A DNA stretch of 49,081 nucleotides from Bradyrhizobium sp. NAS80.1 (GCF_001908205.1 NZ_LGHL01000158.1:1-49081), one strand, 5' to 3'; counted from the first letter of the stretch, positions 35,762 through 45,507 are shown. Translations and numbers: made by a program. Notes: generated by a model from the letters alone, not told the origin.

Positions 35762-38638
35762 TTGCGTCTGATCAGGTGCCTCGCGCCCATCGCGCTGGGC
35801 CTCATGATTCTCATTGCCGCGTCCCCAGCACGCGCGCTCGATGGCGTCAGCGTCCGCAGCGACGCGCCTGCGATCGACCTCACAGGTGTGCTCGAGCATC
35901 AGCGCAGCGACGCCGACCGCATCCAGGTCTCCACCGCGCCCGGAACCGACGGCATCGTCCGCCGCATCGAGGTGCGCGCCCGCGAAGGCGGCCAGAACTG
36001 GGTAGTGTTCGCGCTCGCCAACAACACCGACGACCAGCTCGACCGCCTGATCGTCGCCCCGCACTATCGCATCGTCTCATCGGGTCTGCTGTGGCCCGAC
36101 CTCGGGCTCTCGCGCATCGCCACCATCACGCCGTCCATCGGCGACCGGCCGGAACGCCAGGAGAGCGCGACAGCAGACGTGTTCCGCATCACGCTCGACC
36201 CCGGCGCCGTCGTCACCTTCGTCGCGGAGCTGCGCACCGACAAGCTGCCGCAGCTCTATCTGTGGGAGCCGGAAGCCTACAAGGACAAGGTCAACTCCTT
36301 CACGCTCTACCAAGGCATCGTGATCGGCATCTCGGGCCTGCTGGCGCTGGTGCTGACCATCCTGTTCGTCGTGAAGGGCAGCATCATGTTCCCGGCCGCC
36401 GCGGCGCTGGCCTGGGCGGTGCTGGTCTATATCGGCGTGGACTTCGGCTTCTGGGGCAAGGTGCTCGACATGTCGAACAACGCCGAGCGCATCTGGCGCG
36501 CGGCGGGTGAGGCGATCCTGGCGGCGACGCTGCTGGTTTTCCTGTTCGCCTATTTGAATTTGAGCCGATGGCACGTGCGCTATTCGCACATCACGGTGGG
36601 CTGGCTCGCCTTCCTGGGGTCCCTCGTCGCGCTCGCTCTGTTCGATCCGGCCGTCGCCTCCGGCATCGCGCGCATGTCGCTGGTGCTGATCGCCTTCGCC
36701 GGCTTCGCGCTAATCGTTTATCTCTCCACCCACGGCTTCGACCGCGCGGTGCTGCTGATCCCGACCTGGTTCCTGCTGGTGGTCTGGGTGGTCGCGGCCG
36801 GCATGACGGTGGCGGGTTCCGTCACCAACGACATCGTCGGCCCTGCCCTGCTCGGCGGTCTGGTGCTGATCGTGATGCTGATCGGCTTCACGGTGATGCA
36901 GCACGCCTTTGCCGGCGGCGGCGCCACCACCGGCGTCGTCTCCGACATCGAGCGGCGGGCGCTGGCGCTCGCCGGCTCCGGCGACCTGATCTGGGACTGG
37001 GACGTTTCCGCCGACAAGGTTTTCACCAGCCCCGAGACCGAAGCCCTGCTCGGCCTCAAGCGTGGCACGCTGGAAGGCCCGGCCGCCTCCTGGCTCGAAG
37101 TGCTGCATCCGCTCGACCAGGACCGTTTCCGCGCCGCGCTCGACAGCGTGCTCGACCAGCGCCGCGGCCGCCTGGTGCAGGACTTCCGCCTGCGCACGCC
37201 GGACGGCCATTTCATGTGGTTCGCACTCAAGGCGCGCCCGGTGGTGGGCTCGGACGGCGAGGTCTCGCGCGTCGTCGGCACGCTCACCGACGTCACCGAG
37301 CTGCGCAACGCCGAAGAACGCCTGCTGCACGATTCCGTGCATGACAATCTCACCGGCCTGCCCAACCGCAAATTGTTCATGGACCGGCTCGGCGCGGTCG
37401 CGAATTTTGCCAAGAGCATGCCGACGCTGCGGCCGACGCTGATGGTGATCGACCTCGACCGCTTCAAGCAGGTCAATGATTCCGTCGGCATCGCCGTCGG
37501 CGATTCCATCCTGCTGACGCTCGCCCGCCGCCTCACCCGCATCCTGAAACCGCAGGATACGCTGGCGCGGCTCGCCGGCGACCAGTTCGGCCTGATCCTG
37601 CTCTCCGAGCAGGACCCGGCCCGCATCACCGCCTTTGCCGAGACCATCCGCAAGACCATCCGCGCGCCGATCGCCTTCAACGACCGCGAGATCTTCCTGA
37701 CCGCCTCGATCGGCCTCGCGCTCTCCGATCCGCAAACCCAGCTCACGGACGAGATCATCAAGGACGCCGAGCTCGCGATGTATCACTCCAAGCGCATCGG
37801 CGGCGACCGTATCGACGTCTACAAGCCGGTGATGCGCGCGCGGAAGACCGACCGCCTGACGCTGGAGAGCGAGCTGCGCCGCGCCATCGAGCGGCAGGAG
37901 ATCACGATCCTGTACCAGCCGATCGTGCGGCTGGAGGATCGTTCGATCGCCGGCTTCGAGGCGCTGGCGCGCTGGGATCACCCGAAGCTCGGCCGCATGG
38001 CGCCGTCGGAGTTCATCAGCATCGCGGAAGAGACCGGCCTGATCATCGACCTCGGCATGTTCGTGCTCGACCAGACCGCCAAGCAGCTCTCGGTGTGGCA
38101 GCGCGCGATGCGCTCGCGCGAGCCGATCTTCGCCTCCGTCAACGTCTCCTCGCGGCAATTGCTGCGCCACGACCTGATCCACGACATCCGCACCGTGCTG
38201 TCCCGCTCGTCCGTGGCGCGCGGCACGCTGAAGCTGGAACTGACGGAATCGCTGGTGATGGAGAATCCGGAGCACGCAGCGCAGATGCTGACGCGGATCC
38301 GCGAGCTCGGCACCGGCCTCTCGCTCGACGATTTCGGCACCGGCCATTCCTCGCTCGCCTACCTCCAGCGCTTCCCGTTCGACACCATCAAGATCGATCA
38401 GTCGTTCGTGCGCACCACCAATCGCGGCACGCGCCCGGTGATCCTGAAGTCGATCATCGCGCTCGCGCACGATCTCGGCATGGACGTGGTGGCCGAAGGC
38501 GCCGAAACCGATTCCGACGCGGTCGAGCTCTACCAGATGGGCTGCGAATACGCGCAGGGCTTTGCCTTCGGCGAGCCAATGGACGCGGATGCGGCCATGC
38601 GGCTGCTCACCGAAGTGCGCCTGGAGGCGGCGAGCTGA
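35762..38638 (+). CDS. Membrane sensor c-di-GMP phosphodiesterase: 7TM-like + PAS + degenerate GGDEF + EAL
   Basis: The 958-residue protein has a signal peptide (LAPIALGLMILIAASPARA), a periplasmic beta-rich domain (to about 175), seven or so membrane segments (about 180-380), and PAS (about 400-510; WDWDVSADKVFTSPETEALLGL). A GGDEF-like domain carries AGDQF in place of GGDEF, so it should not make c-di-GMP. An intact EAL domain shows GFEALARWDHP, NVSSRQL, LELTES and DDFGTGHSSL. I predict c-di-GMP hydrolysis controlled by an envelope signal. The start is TTG at 35762. It stands alone, followed by two small minus-strand genes. Confidence 0.92.
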   Translation: MRLIRCLAPIALGLMILIAASPARALDGVSVRSDAPAIDLTGVLEHQRSDADRIQVSTAPGTDGIVRRIEVRAREGGQNWVVFALANNTDDQLDRLIVAPHYRIVSSGLLWPDLGLSRIATITPSIGDRPERQESATADVFRITLDPGAVVTFVAELRTDKLPQLYLWEPEAYKDKVNSFTLYQGIVIGISGLLALVLTILFVVKGSIMFPAAAALAWAVLVYIGVDFGFWGKVLDMSNNAERIWRAAGEAILAATLLVFLFAYLNLSRWHVRYSHITVGWLAFLGSLVALALFDPAVASGIARMSLVLIAFAGFALIVYLSTHGFDRAVLLIPTWFLLVVWVVAAGMTVAGSVTNDIVGPALLGGLVLIVMLIGFTVMQHAFAGGGATTGVVSDIERRALALAGSGDLIWDWDVSADKVFTSPETEALLGLKRGTLEGPAASWLEVLHPLDQDRFRAALDSVLDQRRGRLVQDFRLRTPDGHFMWFALKARPVVGSDGEVSRVVGTLTDVTELRNAEERLLHDSVHDNLTGLPNRKLFMDRLGAVANFAKSMPTLRPTLMVIDLDRFKQVNDSVGIAVGDSILLTLARRLTRILKPQDTLARLAGDQFGLILLSEQDPARITAFAETIRKTIRAPIAFNDREIFLTASIGLALSDPQTQLTDEIIKDAELAMYHSKRIGGDRIDVYKPVMRARKTDRLTLESELRRAIERQEITILYQPIVRLEDRSIAGFEALARWDHPKLGRMAPSEFISIAEETGLIIDLGMFVLDQTAKQLSVWQRAMRSREPIFASVNVSSRQLLRHDLIHDIRTVLSRSSVARGTLKLELTESLVMENPEHAAQMLTRIRELGTGLSLDDFGTGHSSLAYLQRFPFDTIKIDQSFVRTTNRGTRPVILKSIIALAHDLGMDVVAEGAETDSDAVELYQMGCEYAQGFAFGEPMDADAAMRLLTEVRLEAAS

Positions 38639-38692
38639 TCCTTCTTCCCCTCTCCAACAAAGCAAGTGGAGAAGGAAGATCAGATCGGCGAG

Positions 38693-38956
38693 CTAGTTTG
38701 GCTTGCGGCGGAGCCCGGCGACGAGGCCAAGCCCTGCCAGCAGCGACAACGCCGCGAGGCTTCCCCAGACCAATCCGGCCTGCTCGAGATAGACGTCCTG
38801 CGAGACCGGATCGTAGCAGCGGCCGAGCTCGTTGAAGCAGTCGCGCCAGCGCCAGTAGCGGGCTTCAAAAGCCAGCGCGAACAGCACGCCTGATACAATC
38901 AGGGCCGCGCCAAAGATCCCTCTCAGCCAGCGCAGGATCATGCGGCGCGATCTCAC
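38693..38956 (-). CDS. Small two-TM membrane protein, unknown
   Basis: The 87-residue protein has hydrophobic segments at about 12-30 (FGAALIVSGVLFALAFEA) and 63-80 (GSLAALSLLAGLGLVAGL). Between them is a short loop with two cysteines (WRDCFNELGRCYDPV) that could form a disulfide. The ATG overlaps the upstream gene's stop (ATGA), so the two are coupled. It could instead start at the sixth codon. I do not recognise a family. Confidence 0.65.
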   Translation of the reverse strand: MRSRRMILRWLRGIFGAALIVSGVLFALAFEARYWRWRDCFNELGRCYDPVSQDVYLEQAGLVWGSLAALSLLAGLGLVAGLRRKPN

Positions 38957-39213
38957 CTCTTCTGAGACTTCTGCTTTCTAAACCGCACGCTCTGGCCGTC
39001 CGGCATCCGCGTTGCGACAAAGCCCGCGGCGAGGCAGGCTTCACGCTGCGGCATCTGGATGTCCGGGCTGCGCAGGCTGTCCCACCACGAGGCACGATTC
39101 GCCGCACGCGGCAGCGCCGCGCCGATGATCTCCTCGATCTGCTCAAAGCTCAGCACGAATTCCGCCTGCTTCTGCCGCATCAGATAGTCGCGCAACGCGT
39201 CGTAGTCGTTCAC
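38953..39213 (-). CDS. Small conserved protein (YDxLRDYL...WW domain), unknown
   Basis: The 86-residue soluble protein MNDYDALRDYLMRQKQAEFVLSFEQIEEIIG... WWDSLRSPD...AGFVATRMPDGQSVRFRK resembles a widespread small domain of unknown role (pattern YDpLRdYL...F..IE.iiG..LP.sA....WW; my recollection is DUF7662). Basic lysine/arginine tail. Translationally coupled to the downstream membrane protein. Function unknown. Confidence 0.65.
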   Translation of the reverse strand: MNDYDALRDYLMRQKQAEFVLSFEQIEEIIGAALPRAANRASWWDSLRSPDIQMPQREACLAAGFVATRMPDGQSVRFRKQKSQKR

Positions 39214-39368
39214 CGGCGTCCTCTCGTTCGAAACCCAAATCTGCGCAAATCAGGTCTGCTCAAAACCGTGAGCCTTATAAACCATCTCTTAACTCATTGC
39301 GGCGGCGCCGTCCCGGCTTAAACACTACGCAAGATTTCGGGCGCATCCACTAGGATCGGGGGTAACCG

Positions 39369-40868
39369 ATGCTGTCTGGATGGCGCGAAGTCACGGCCGG
39401 CAGGCCGTGGCGCATTTCGGCGAAGCTGCTGATCGTCTCGTCCGTCGTGACGGTGATCGGCTTTTCCGCCATTTGCGTCAACGTCATGCTCGACATGCGC
39501 CGCGGCGAGAAGGCCCTTGCCCGCCAGACGCTGGAAAACCTCGCCACCTCCATCGACGCCGACATCAGCCGCAACATCGATATCTACGATCTGTCGCTGA
39601 AGGCCGTCGCCAGCAACATGCTGCTGCCCGAGATCAATACGGTCTCCAAAACGATCCGCCAGCTCATCCTGTTCGATCACGCCACGACCGCAAAACATTT
39701 CGGCGCCATCCAGGTGTTCGACGCCGACGGCAATCTGACGATCGATGCCTCCACGCTCGACCCGGTTCCTCAAAATCGCGGCAGCGAGGACTACTTCACG
39801 GTTCATCGCGACAATCCCGGCGCCGCCGGGCTCTTCATCAGCCGTCCCATGCTGTTCCGCGGCGCCTATTCCATCGTGTTGAGTCGGCGCATCAACGATA
39901 CCGACGGCGGCTTCATGGGGGTCGTCGCCGGCTCGATCCGCTTCAGCTATTTCCACGAATTGTTCGAGCGGCTGAGCCTCGATCCCGAGGACACCATCAC
40001 CGTGCTTAGGAGCGACCGCACCATCATGATGCGGCGGCCGTTCGATCTCGACATCATCGGCACGAACCTGAATGACCGCCGGGCCTGGAAGGCCGACAAT
40101 CTCCTGGTCGGCGCATCCTATTCAGGCGAGGGCCCGGTCGATTCGACGCCGCGGCTCTATGCGCGCAGTGGCGATAGCGGGCGGATGTTCGTGGTGGCGG
40201 GCAAGCCCCTGACCGCCGTGTTCGCGCTCTGGCAGAGGGAGGCGATTCGCATCGGCGCCGTGGTGCTGGTGCTCGCGCTGTTCGTGTTGGGCTCGGCCGT
40301 CCTGCTCGCCCGCGAGATCACCCGGCGCGCCGAGGCCGAAAACAAGCTCGAGGAGATGGCGACGACGGATGCGCTCACCGGCCTGAAGAACCGCCGCAAG
40401 TTCGATCAGGTCATCGACAGTGAATGGCGGCGCGCGATGCGCCAGAAAGCGCCGGTCGCGCTGCTGATGATCGATGCCGATCACTTCAAGGCCTACAACG
40501 ACACGTTCGGCCACCAGGCGGGCGACCAGGTGCTGGTCGGCATCGCCATCTGCATTTCCGACTCGGTGCGGCGGTCCGGCGACTGCGCAGCGCGCTATGG
40601 CGGCGAGGAATTCGCGGTGCTGCTGCCGAACATTTCGGCCACCGACGCTTTCAAGATCGCGGAGACGATCCGCGGCAAGGTGCAGGGCTGGTCCGACGAG
40701 CAGGCGACGTCAACCGTCTCCTGCGGCATCGCCAGCCTCGTTCCCACCGCCGGCATGGATTGGTCGATCCTGGTCGCCGCCGCCGACAAGGCGCTCTATG
40801 CGGCGAAAGCCGGCGGGCGTAACCAGTCCGTGGTCGCAAGCCTTCCGAAGCTGTCACTGGTGGCGTGA
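39369..40868 (+). CDS. Diguanylate cyclase with periplasmic Cache-like sensor
   Basis: The 499-residue protein has a TM segment near residues 18-38, a periplasmic Cache/PDC-like domain (about 40-290; NRGSEDYFTVHRDNPGAAGLFISRPM), a second TM (IGAVVLVLALFVLGSAVLLA), and a C-terminal GGDEF domain. The active site YGGEEF is intact, and an inhibitory I-site RSGD lies five residues before it. It should make c-di-GMP from two GTP with product feedback. It is near the EAL protein at 35762, giving a synthesis/breakdown pair in the same neighbourhood. Confidence 0.93.
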   Translation: MLSGWREVTAGRPWRISAKLLIVSSVVTVIGFSAICVNVMLDMRRGEKALARQTLENLATSIDADISRNIDIYDLSLKAVASNMLLPEINTVSKTIRQLILFDHATTAKHFGAIQVFDADGNLTIDASTLDPVPQNRGSEDYFTVHRDNPGAAGLFISRPMLFRGAYSIVLSRRINDTDGGFMGVVAGSIRFSYFHELFERLSLDPEDTITVLRSDRTIMMRRPFDLDIIGTNLNDRRAWKADNLLVGASYSGEGPVDSTPRLYARSGDSGRMFVVAGKPLTAVFALWQREAIRIGAVVLVLALFVLGSAVLLAREITRRAEAENKLEEMATTDALTGLKNRRKFDQVIDSEWRRAMRQKAPVALLMIDADHFKAYNDTFGHQAGDQVLVGIAICISDSVRRSGDCAARYGGEEFAVLLPNISATDAFKIAETIRGKVQGWSDEQATSTVSCGIASLVPTAGMDWSILVAAADKALYAAKAGGRNQSVVASLPKLSLVA

Positions 40869-40913
40869 GGCTGCTGCTCGTCACTAGCAGCGTGACGCGC
40901 GCTACACCACAGG

Positions 40914-41099
40914 TGTCGTCCCGGACAAGCGCAGCCTTGGCAACGCGTAGCGTTGTCCAGGGCGGAGCGCCGATCCGGGACCCATAACCACCGGGAGTGG
41001 TTTGGCGAAGACTCGTCGTTCGGTACCGCTACCGTCAATCATCGATAGATCACGCGGTATGGGTCCCGGCGCCAAGTGCGCAATAGGCCGGGACGACAC
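40914..41099. repeat. Intergenic palindromic element, family 2 copy B
   Basis: TGTCGTCCCGGACAAGCGCAGC ... CCCATAACCACCGGGAGTGG ... GGCCGGGACGACAC. It shares ends and the ATAACCAC core with copy A and is about 50 bp longer. It lies between the convergent diguanylate cyclase and galU genes. Confidence 0.85.
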
Positions 41100-41113
41100 C
41101 GGAGGTGTGGCGG

Positions 41114-41989
41114 CTACTGCCCGAGATACTTCTTCATCTCCGCGATCAGCCCGTCACGCAGCTCGGGCCGCTTGAGGCCGTAGGCGATGTTGGCGCGGAG
41201 GAAGCCGGGCTTGGAGCCGCAATCGTGGCGCTCGCCCTCGAACTCGACGCCGTAGAATTTCTGCGACTTGGCGAGGCCGATCATGGCGTCGGTGAGCTGG
41301 ATCTCGCCGCCGGCGCCGCGCTCCTGGGTCTCCAGGATCTTGAAGATCTCCGGCTGGAGGATGTAGCGGCCGGTGATGGAAAGGTTGGAAGGCGCGGTGC
41401 CCTTGGCGGGCTTCTCGACCATGCCGTCGACCTCGAACATCTTGCCGTTGCGCTTGCCGACGCCGCAGATGCCGTATTGATGGGTCAAATGGTCGGGCAC
41501 CGCCTCGACCGCGATCAGGTTGGATTTCTCGCCGAGCGAGGCCGCCATCTCGATCATCTGCTTCAGGCAGCCGGGCGTGTTGAGCACGAGCTCGTCGGGC
41601 AGCACGACCGCGAACGGCTCGTTGCCGACGATGTCGCGCGCACACCAGACCGCGTGGCCAAGGCCCAGCGGTGCCTGCTGACGGGTGAAGCTGACGGCGC
41701 CCGCTTCGGGCTGGTTCTGCGCCAGGATCTCCTGCTCGGCCTTCTTGCCGCGCGCAGCGAGCGTCGCGTCGAGCTCGAACATCTTGTCGAAATGATCTTC
41801 GATGACATTTTTGTTGCGGCCGGTGACGAAGATGAAGTGCTCGATGCCGGCTTCCCTGGCCTCGTCATAGACGTACTGGATCAGCGGCTTGTCGACGATG
41901 GTCAGCATTTCCTTCGGCATCGCCTTGGTGGCGGGCAGGACGCGGGTGCCGAGGCCGGCGACGGGGAATACGGCTTTGCGAATTTTCAT
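41114..41989 (-). CDS. galU: UTP-glucose-1-phosphate uridylyltransferase
   Basis: The 291-residue enzyme makes UDP-glucose, the precursor of exopolysaccharide, LPS and cyclic glucans. The nucleotide-binding start FPVAGLGTRVLPATKAMPKEML, the LGLGHAVWCARD segment and GDI-like VVLPDELVLN are diagnostic, as is GEIQLTDAMI near the C-terminus. The ATG at 41989 is the only sensible start. It diverges from the transglycosylase gene across 207 bp. Confidence 0.96.
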   Translation of the reverse strand: MKIRKAVFPVAGLGTRVLPATKAMPKEMLTIVDKPLIQYVYDEAREAGIEHFIFVTGRNKNVIEDHFDKMFELDATLAARGKKAEQEILAQNQPEAGAVSFTRQQAPLGLGHAVWCARDIVGNEPFAVVLPDELVLNTPGCLKQMIEMAASLGEKSNLIAVEAVPDHLTHQYGICGVGKRNGKMFEVDGMVEKPAKGTAPSNLSITGRYILQPEIFKILETQERGAGGEIQLTDAMIGLAKSQKFYGVEFEGERHDCGSKPGFLRANIAYGLKRPELRDGLIAEMKKYLGQ

Positions 41990-42196
41990 GTGATTGATCG
42001 AATACCTGAGGACACACGTGAAGGGAGCAATGGCATCTTGCTAGCCTGTTTGCATCCGCTAACAAAGGCGGATGTGGGGCCTCGCCGGCGCAGAGTTAAG
42101 AAAAAGGCCGCCACCAAAATTTCACGTTTGTTAAGCTAAAGGCAACCGTAGCCGGGCCTCCTGAAGGCGGATTTTCGGCCGGACAGGTAGGATACG

Positions 42197-43580
42197 ATGC
42201 AATCAGGGGCAGGGCTGGCAAGACGTGCTGGATTCGTGGCCAGCGCAACGATGATTGCAGCCGCCTTGCTGCTGCCGGCTTGCGCGCACGCCCAGGCGCA
42301 GAACGGCCTGTCGAACCTGTTCGGCGGTATTTTCTCCGGCCCGAATCCGGCGCCCTCGCAACCGGCACCCGGCCCCAACGGCGCGCAACCTTGGAGCGGC
42401 GAGGACGGGGCCTCCGGCCATCCGCTGATGACGGCGGCGGCGATCCGCGAAGCTGCGGGCAATTTCGACAATTGCGTCTCGGGGATGTGGCCTGATGCCG
42501 CACGCCGCAACATCACGCAGGACAACTTTCAGCGCTTCACCGCTGGGCTTGCGCCCGACCTGCGCATCATGGACCTGATGGATTCGCAGCCGGAATTCTC
42601 CAAGTCGATCTGGGACTATCTCGACATCCTCGTGAACGACAACCGCCTCGCCAAGGGCAAGGAAGTCCTCGCCAGATACAAGGCGCAGTTCGACGCCACC
42701 GAAAACGCCTATGGCGTCGACCGTTACATCATCGCCGCGATCTGGGGCATCGAGTCCAATTACTCGACGCAGATGGGCGACCGCAGCGTGCTGCAATCAA
42801 CCGCGACGCTCGCCTGCGTCGGCCGCCGCCAGGCCTATTTCAAGGACGAATTCCTCTCGGCGCTGGAGATCCTCAACCGCGGCGATCTGCGCCCTGAGCA
42901 GATGCGCGGCTCCTGGGCCGGCGCCTTCGGCCCGACGCAGTTCATGCCGACCGCCTTCAAGCGCTTTGCCGTGGACGGTGATGGCGACGGACGGCGCGAC
43001 GTCGTCGACAATCCGACCGACCTGATCGCCTCCACCGCCAACAATCTGAAGAAGGACGGCTGGCAGAGCGGCCAGACCTGGGGCTACGAGGTGGTGGTGC
43101 CCCAGGGCTTCAACTACATGCTGGCCGATCGCGCCAAGACGATGACGATCGCGCAATGGGAGAAGCTCGGGCTCAAGCGCCCGACCAACCAGCCCTTCCC
43201 GCACCCGGCTGAGAAAGCCTATTTGCTCGCGCCGGCCGGTGCGCAGGGACCCGGCTTCCTGATGCTGCAGAATTTTCGCGTCATCATGAAGTACAACCCG
43301 GCCGAAGCCTATGCGATGGCGATCGGCCATTTCGCCGACCGCCTGCGCGGCGGCCAGCCCTTCGTGCAGCCCTGGCCACGCCAGGAGCGGGAACTGTCGC
43401 GCACCGAGCGGCTGGAACTCCAGCAGCTCCTGGCCCAGCGCGGCTTCTACAAGGGCACCCCCCGACGGCCAATTCGGCGGCCAGACCCGGGAGGCCTTAC
43501 GCAACTTCCAGGCTTCGATCGGGGTGCCCGCGGACGGATTTGCCTCCTCCGACGTGCTGGATCGGCTGCGCGGGCGGTAA
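42197..43580 (+). CDS. Lytic murein transglycosylase, MltB type with peptidoglycan-binding domain; +1 frameshift near the 3' end
   Basis: Corrected, it is about 460 residues. It has a signal peptide (VASATMIAAALLLPACAHAQA), then the MltB/SLT_2 catalytic domain with the glutamate in AIWGIESNYSTQMG and GAFGPTQFMPTAFKRFAVDGDGDG. A C-terminal PG_binding_1 domain is split by a frameshift in the six-C run 43458-43463. Removing one C gives GTPDGQFGGQTREALRNFQASIGVPADGF to the stop at 43578-43580. Uncorrected, the frame runs on to 43597 with a scrambled end. It cleaves glycan strands to form anhydro-muropeptides. Confidence 0.88.
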
Positions 43581-43751
43581 AATCGCCCCGAAAGTAACCC
43601 TGAACGGGGATTTTGCCTGATAGCCTTGACGGGGGCGGCCGATCCCCGGTGTATGAACCGGGAATCTGCAAAGAGAATCTGCCCGTTTGCGGCCCGATTC
43701 CGTTATTATATCGAGCCTATTCCAAGACCCGTTGCGCGCGCCCGAGATCGC

Positions 43752-45503
43752 ATGTCGAAGCCGAAATCATTCTTCAAGGCGCTGACCGAGACCGGCCCGC
43801 TGATCGCGCTGGCGACGGCGCTTGTGATCCTGGTCTCGATCGCGGGACCCGCCTCGGCGCAGTTCTTCAACTTCCCCGGCTTCGGCGGCTTCGGCGGCGG
43901 CCCGCCGCAGCGCGCGGCGCCGCAGCCACACCGTGGCGGCGGTTGGTTCGGCGGTGATTTCTTTGCACCGTTCCAGCAGCAGCAACAGCAGCAACAACAG
44001 CAGGCGCCGCGTCAGGACTTTTCGCGCGCCCCGGCGCCGGCCAAGCGCGAGACCACTGCTGAGAAGAACGTGCTGGTGATCGGCGACGCCATGGCCGACT
44101 GGCTCGCCTACGGCCTCGAAGATGCCTACACCGAGCAGCCCGACATGGGCGTGATCCGCAAGCACAAGACGACGTCGGGCCTGATCAAGTACCAGCCGCG
44201 CGGCGAGCCCTCGGACTGGGCGTCGGCGGCGAAGGGCATCCTCGAAACCGAAAAGCCTGACGTGATCGTCGTCATGCTCGGCCTCAACGATCGCGTCGCG
44301 ATCCGCGAGGCTGCGCCCGACAAGTCAGACAAGGCCTCGGACAAGGACAAGAAGAACGACAAGGGCGCGCGCGCCAAGCCGCAAGCCAAGCCCGGCGACG
44401 CCAAAACCGATGCGAAGCACGATTCCGCAGCCAAGCCCGAGGACAAGCCGGCTGCGGATACAGACCTGCCGCAGGACGACGCCGACAATGCCGATACGCC
44501 GCCGGCGACAGCGCCCGAGAAGAGCGCGCGCAACCCGAACGGCGTCTACGAATTCCGCGAGGACCACTGGGTCGAGCTCTACAGCAAGAAGATCGAGGAA
44601 CTGACCACCGTCCTCAAGGCCAAGGGCGTGCCGGTGCTCTGGGTCGGCCTGCCCGCGATCCGCGGACCGAAGGGCACGGCGGACATGCTGTTCCTGGATT
44701 CGCTCTATCGCGAAGGCGCAGGCAAGGCCGGCATCACCTATGTCGATGTCTGGGACGGCTTTGTCGACGAAGCCGGCCGCTTCCTCCAGAAGGGCCCGGA
44801 CTTCGAAGGCCAGATCCGTCAGCTCCGCAGCGCTGACGGCGTCTATTTCACCAAGCCCGGCGCGCGCAAACTCGCGCACTATGTCGAGCGCGAGATCACG
44901 CGCCTGCTCGCCGGACGCTCCGGCCCGATCGCGCTGCCGAGCGAACCGGCAACCCCCGACACCAGTACGGAGCCCGGCAAGCCCGCGCCGCGGCCGCTGG
45001 CAGGACCGATCGTGCCGCTGGTTGCAGCTTCGATTGCGACCGATCAATTGCTGGGCGGCCCGGGTTCGCGTCCGGCGGCCGTCGATGCGCTCGCAGCGAA
45101 GACGATGGTGAAAGGTGAGCCGCTGACGGCCCCGGCAGGCCGTGCCGACGATTATGCCTGGCCGCGCCGCGAAGTCGGCCGCGAGCAGGCGAAGGGCGAT
45201 ACGCCGATGGCTGCGACGACACCGGACGGCGGCGCCCATCCCAATCCATCGAGCGTTCCGAGCGCGGCCGCGGCGATTGCGCCGCCCAAGCCCGCGCCGA
45301 AGAAGCCGCCGGTACAGCTGCAGCCGCAGCAGCCCGCGCAGGCAACGCCGTCATTCCGTAATTTCTTCGGCTTCGGCTTCGGCTCTCCGTCGCCACCGCC
45401 GCGTCAATTGGGGCCGGGGCCAGGGCCGCGCAACCCGAATCCAAACCCCGCGATTCCGCGGCCGCCAGGCTATGTCGGACGATCGGCGGAAGTGTTCCGG
45501 TAA
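43752..45503 (+). CDS. DUF459 family SGNH-like periplasmic protein, catalytic residues apparently lost
   Basis: The 583-residue protein has a signal peptide (LIALATALVILVSIAGPASA), a Gly/Pro-rich stretch, and an 11-Gln tract encoded by CAG/CAA (43974-44006). An SGNH/GDSL-like fold of the DUF459 type follows. Block I is VIGDAMADWL, where the nucleophile Ser is Ala113. The GLND block III is present. The C-terminal block V reads DGVYFTKPGARKLAHY, where the usual DxxH has Tyr365. A charged Lys/Asp insert follows GLND, and a Pro-rich tail ends the chain. I chose the ATG at 43752 for the signal peptide; 43653 is an alternative. Cell-envelope polysaccharide binding is a guess. Confidence 0.8.
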   Translation: MSKPKSFFKALTETGPLIALATALVILVSIAGPASAQFFNFPGFGGFGGGPPQRAAPQPHRGGGWFGGDFFAPFQQQQQQQQQQAPRQDFSRAPAPAKRETTAEKNVLVIGDAMADWLAYGLEDAYTEQPDMGVIRKHKTTSGLIKYQPRGEPSDWASAAKGILETEKPDVIVVMLGLNDRVAIREAAPDKSDKASDKDKKNDKGARAKPQAKPGDAKTDAKHDSAAKPEDKPAADTDLPQDDADNADTPPATAPEKSARNPNGVYEFREDHWVELYSKKIEELTTVLKAKGVPVLWVGLPAIRGPKGTADMLFLDSLYREGAGKAGITYVDVWDGFVDEAGRFLQKGPDFEGQIRQLRSADGVYFTKPGARKLAHYVEREITRLLAGRSGPIALPSEPATPDTSTEPGKPAPRPLAGPIVPLVAASIATDQLLGGPGSRPAAVDALAAKTMVKGEPLTAPAGRADDYAWPRREVGREQAKGDTPMAATTPDGGAHPNPSSVPSAAAAIAPPKPAPKKPPVQLQPQQPAQATPSFRNFFGFGFGSPSPPPRQLGPGPGPRNPNPNPAIPRPPGYVGRSAEVFR

Positions 45504-45507
45504 TTGA

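Noticed and set aside
36710..38665. 651-codon open frame antisense to the EAL protein gene
   Set aside because: High GC content leaves long antisense frames open. The translation is rich in His, Asp, Arg and Gly with no family resemblance, and the plus strand has an unmistakable multi-domain protein.
43974..44006. CAG/CAA tract as an unstable microsatellite
   Set aside because: It encodes poly-Gln in frame within a low-complexity linker and mixes CAG and CAA; noted under the gene rather than as a separate locus.
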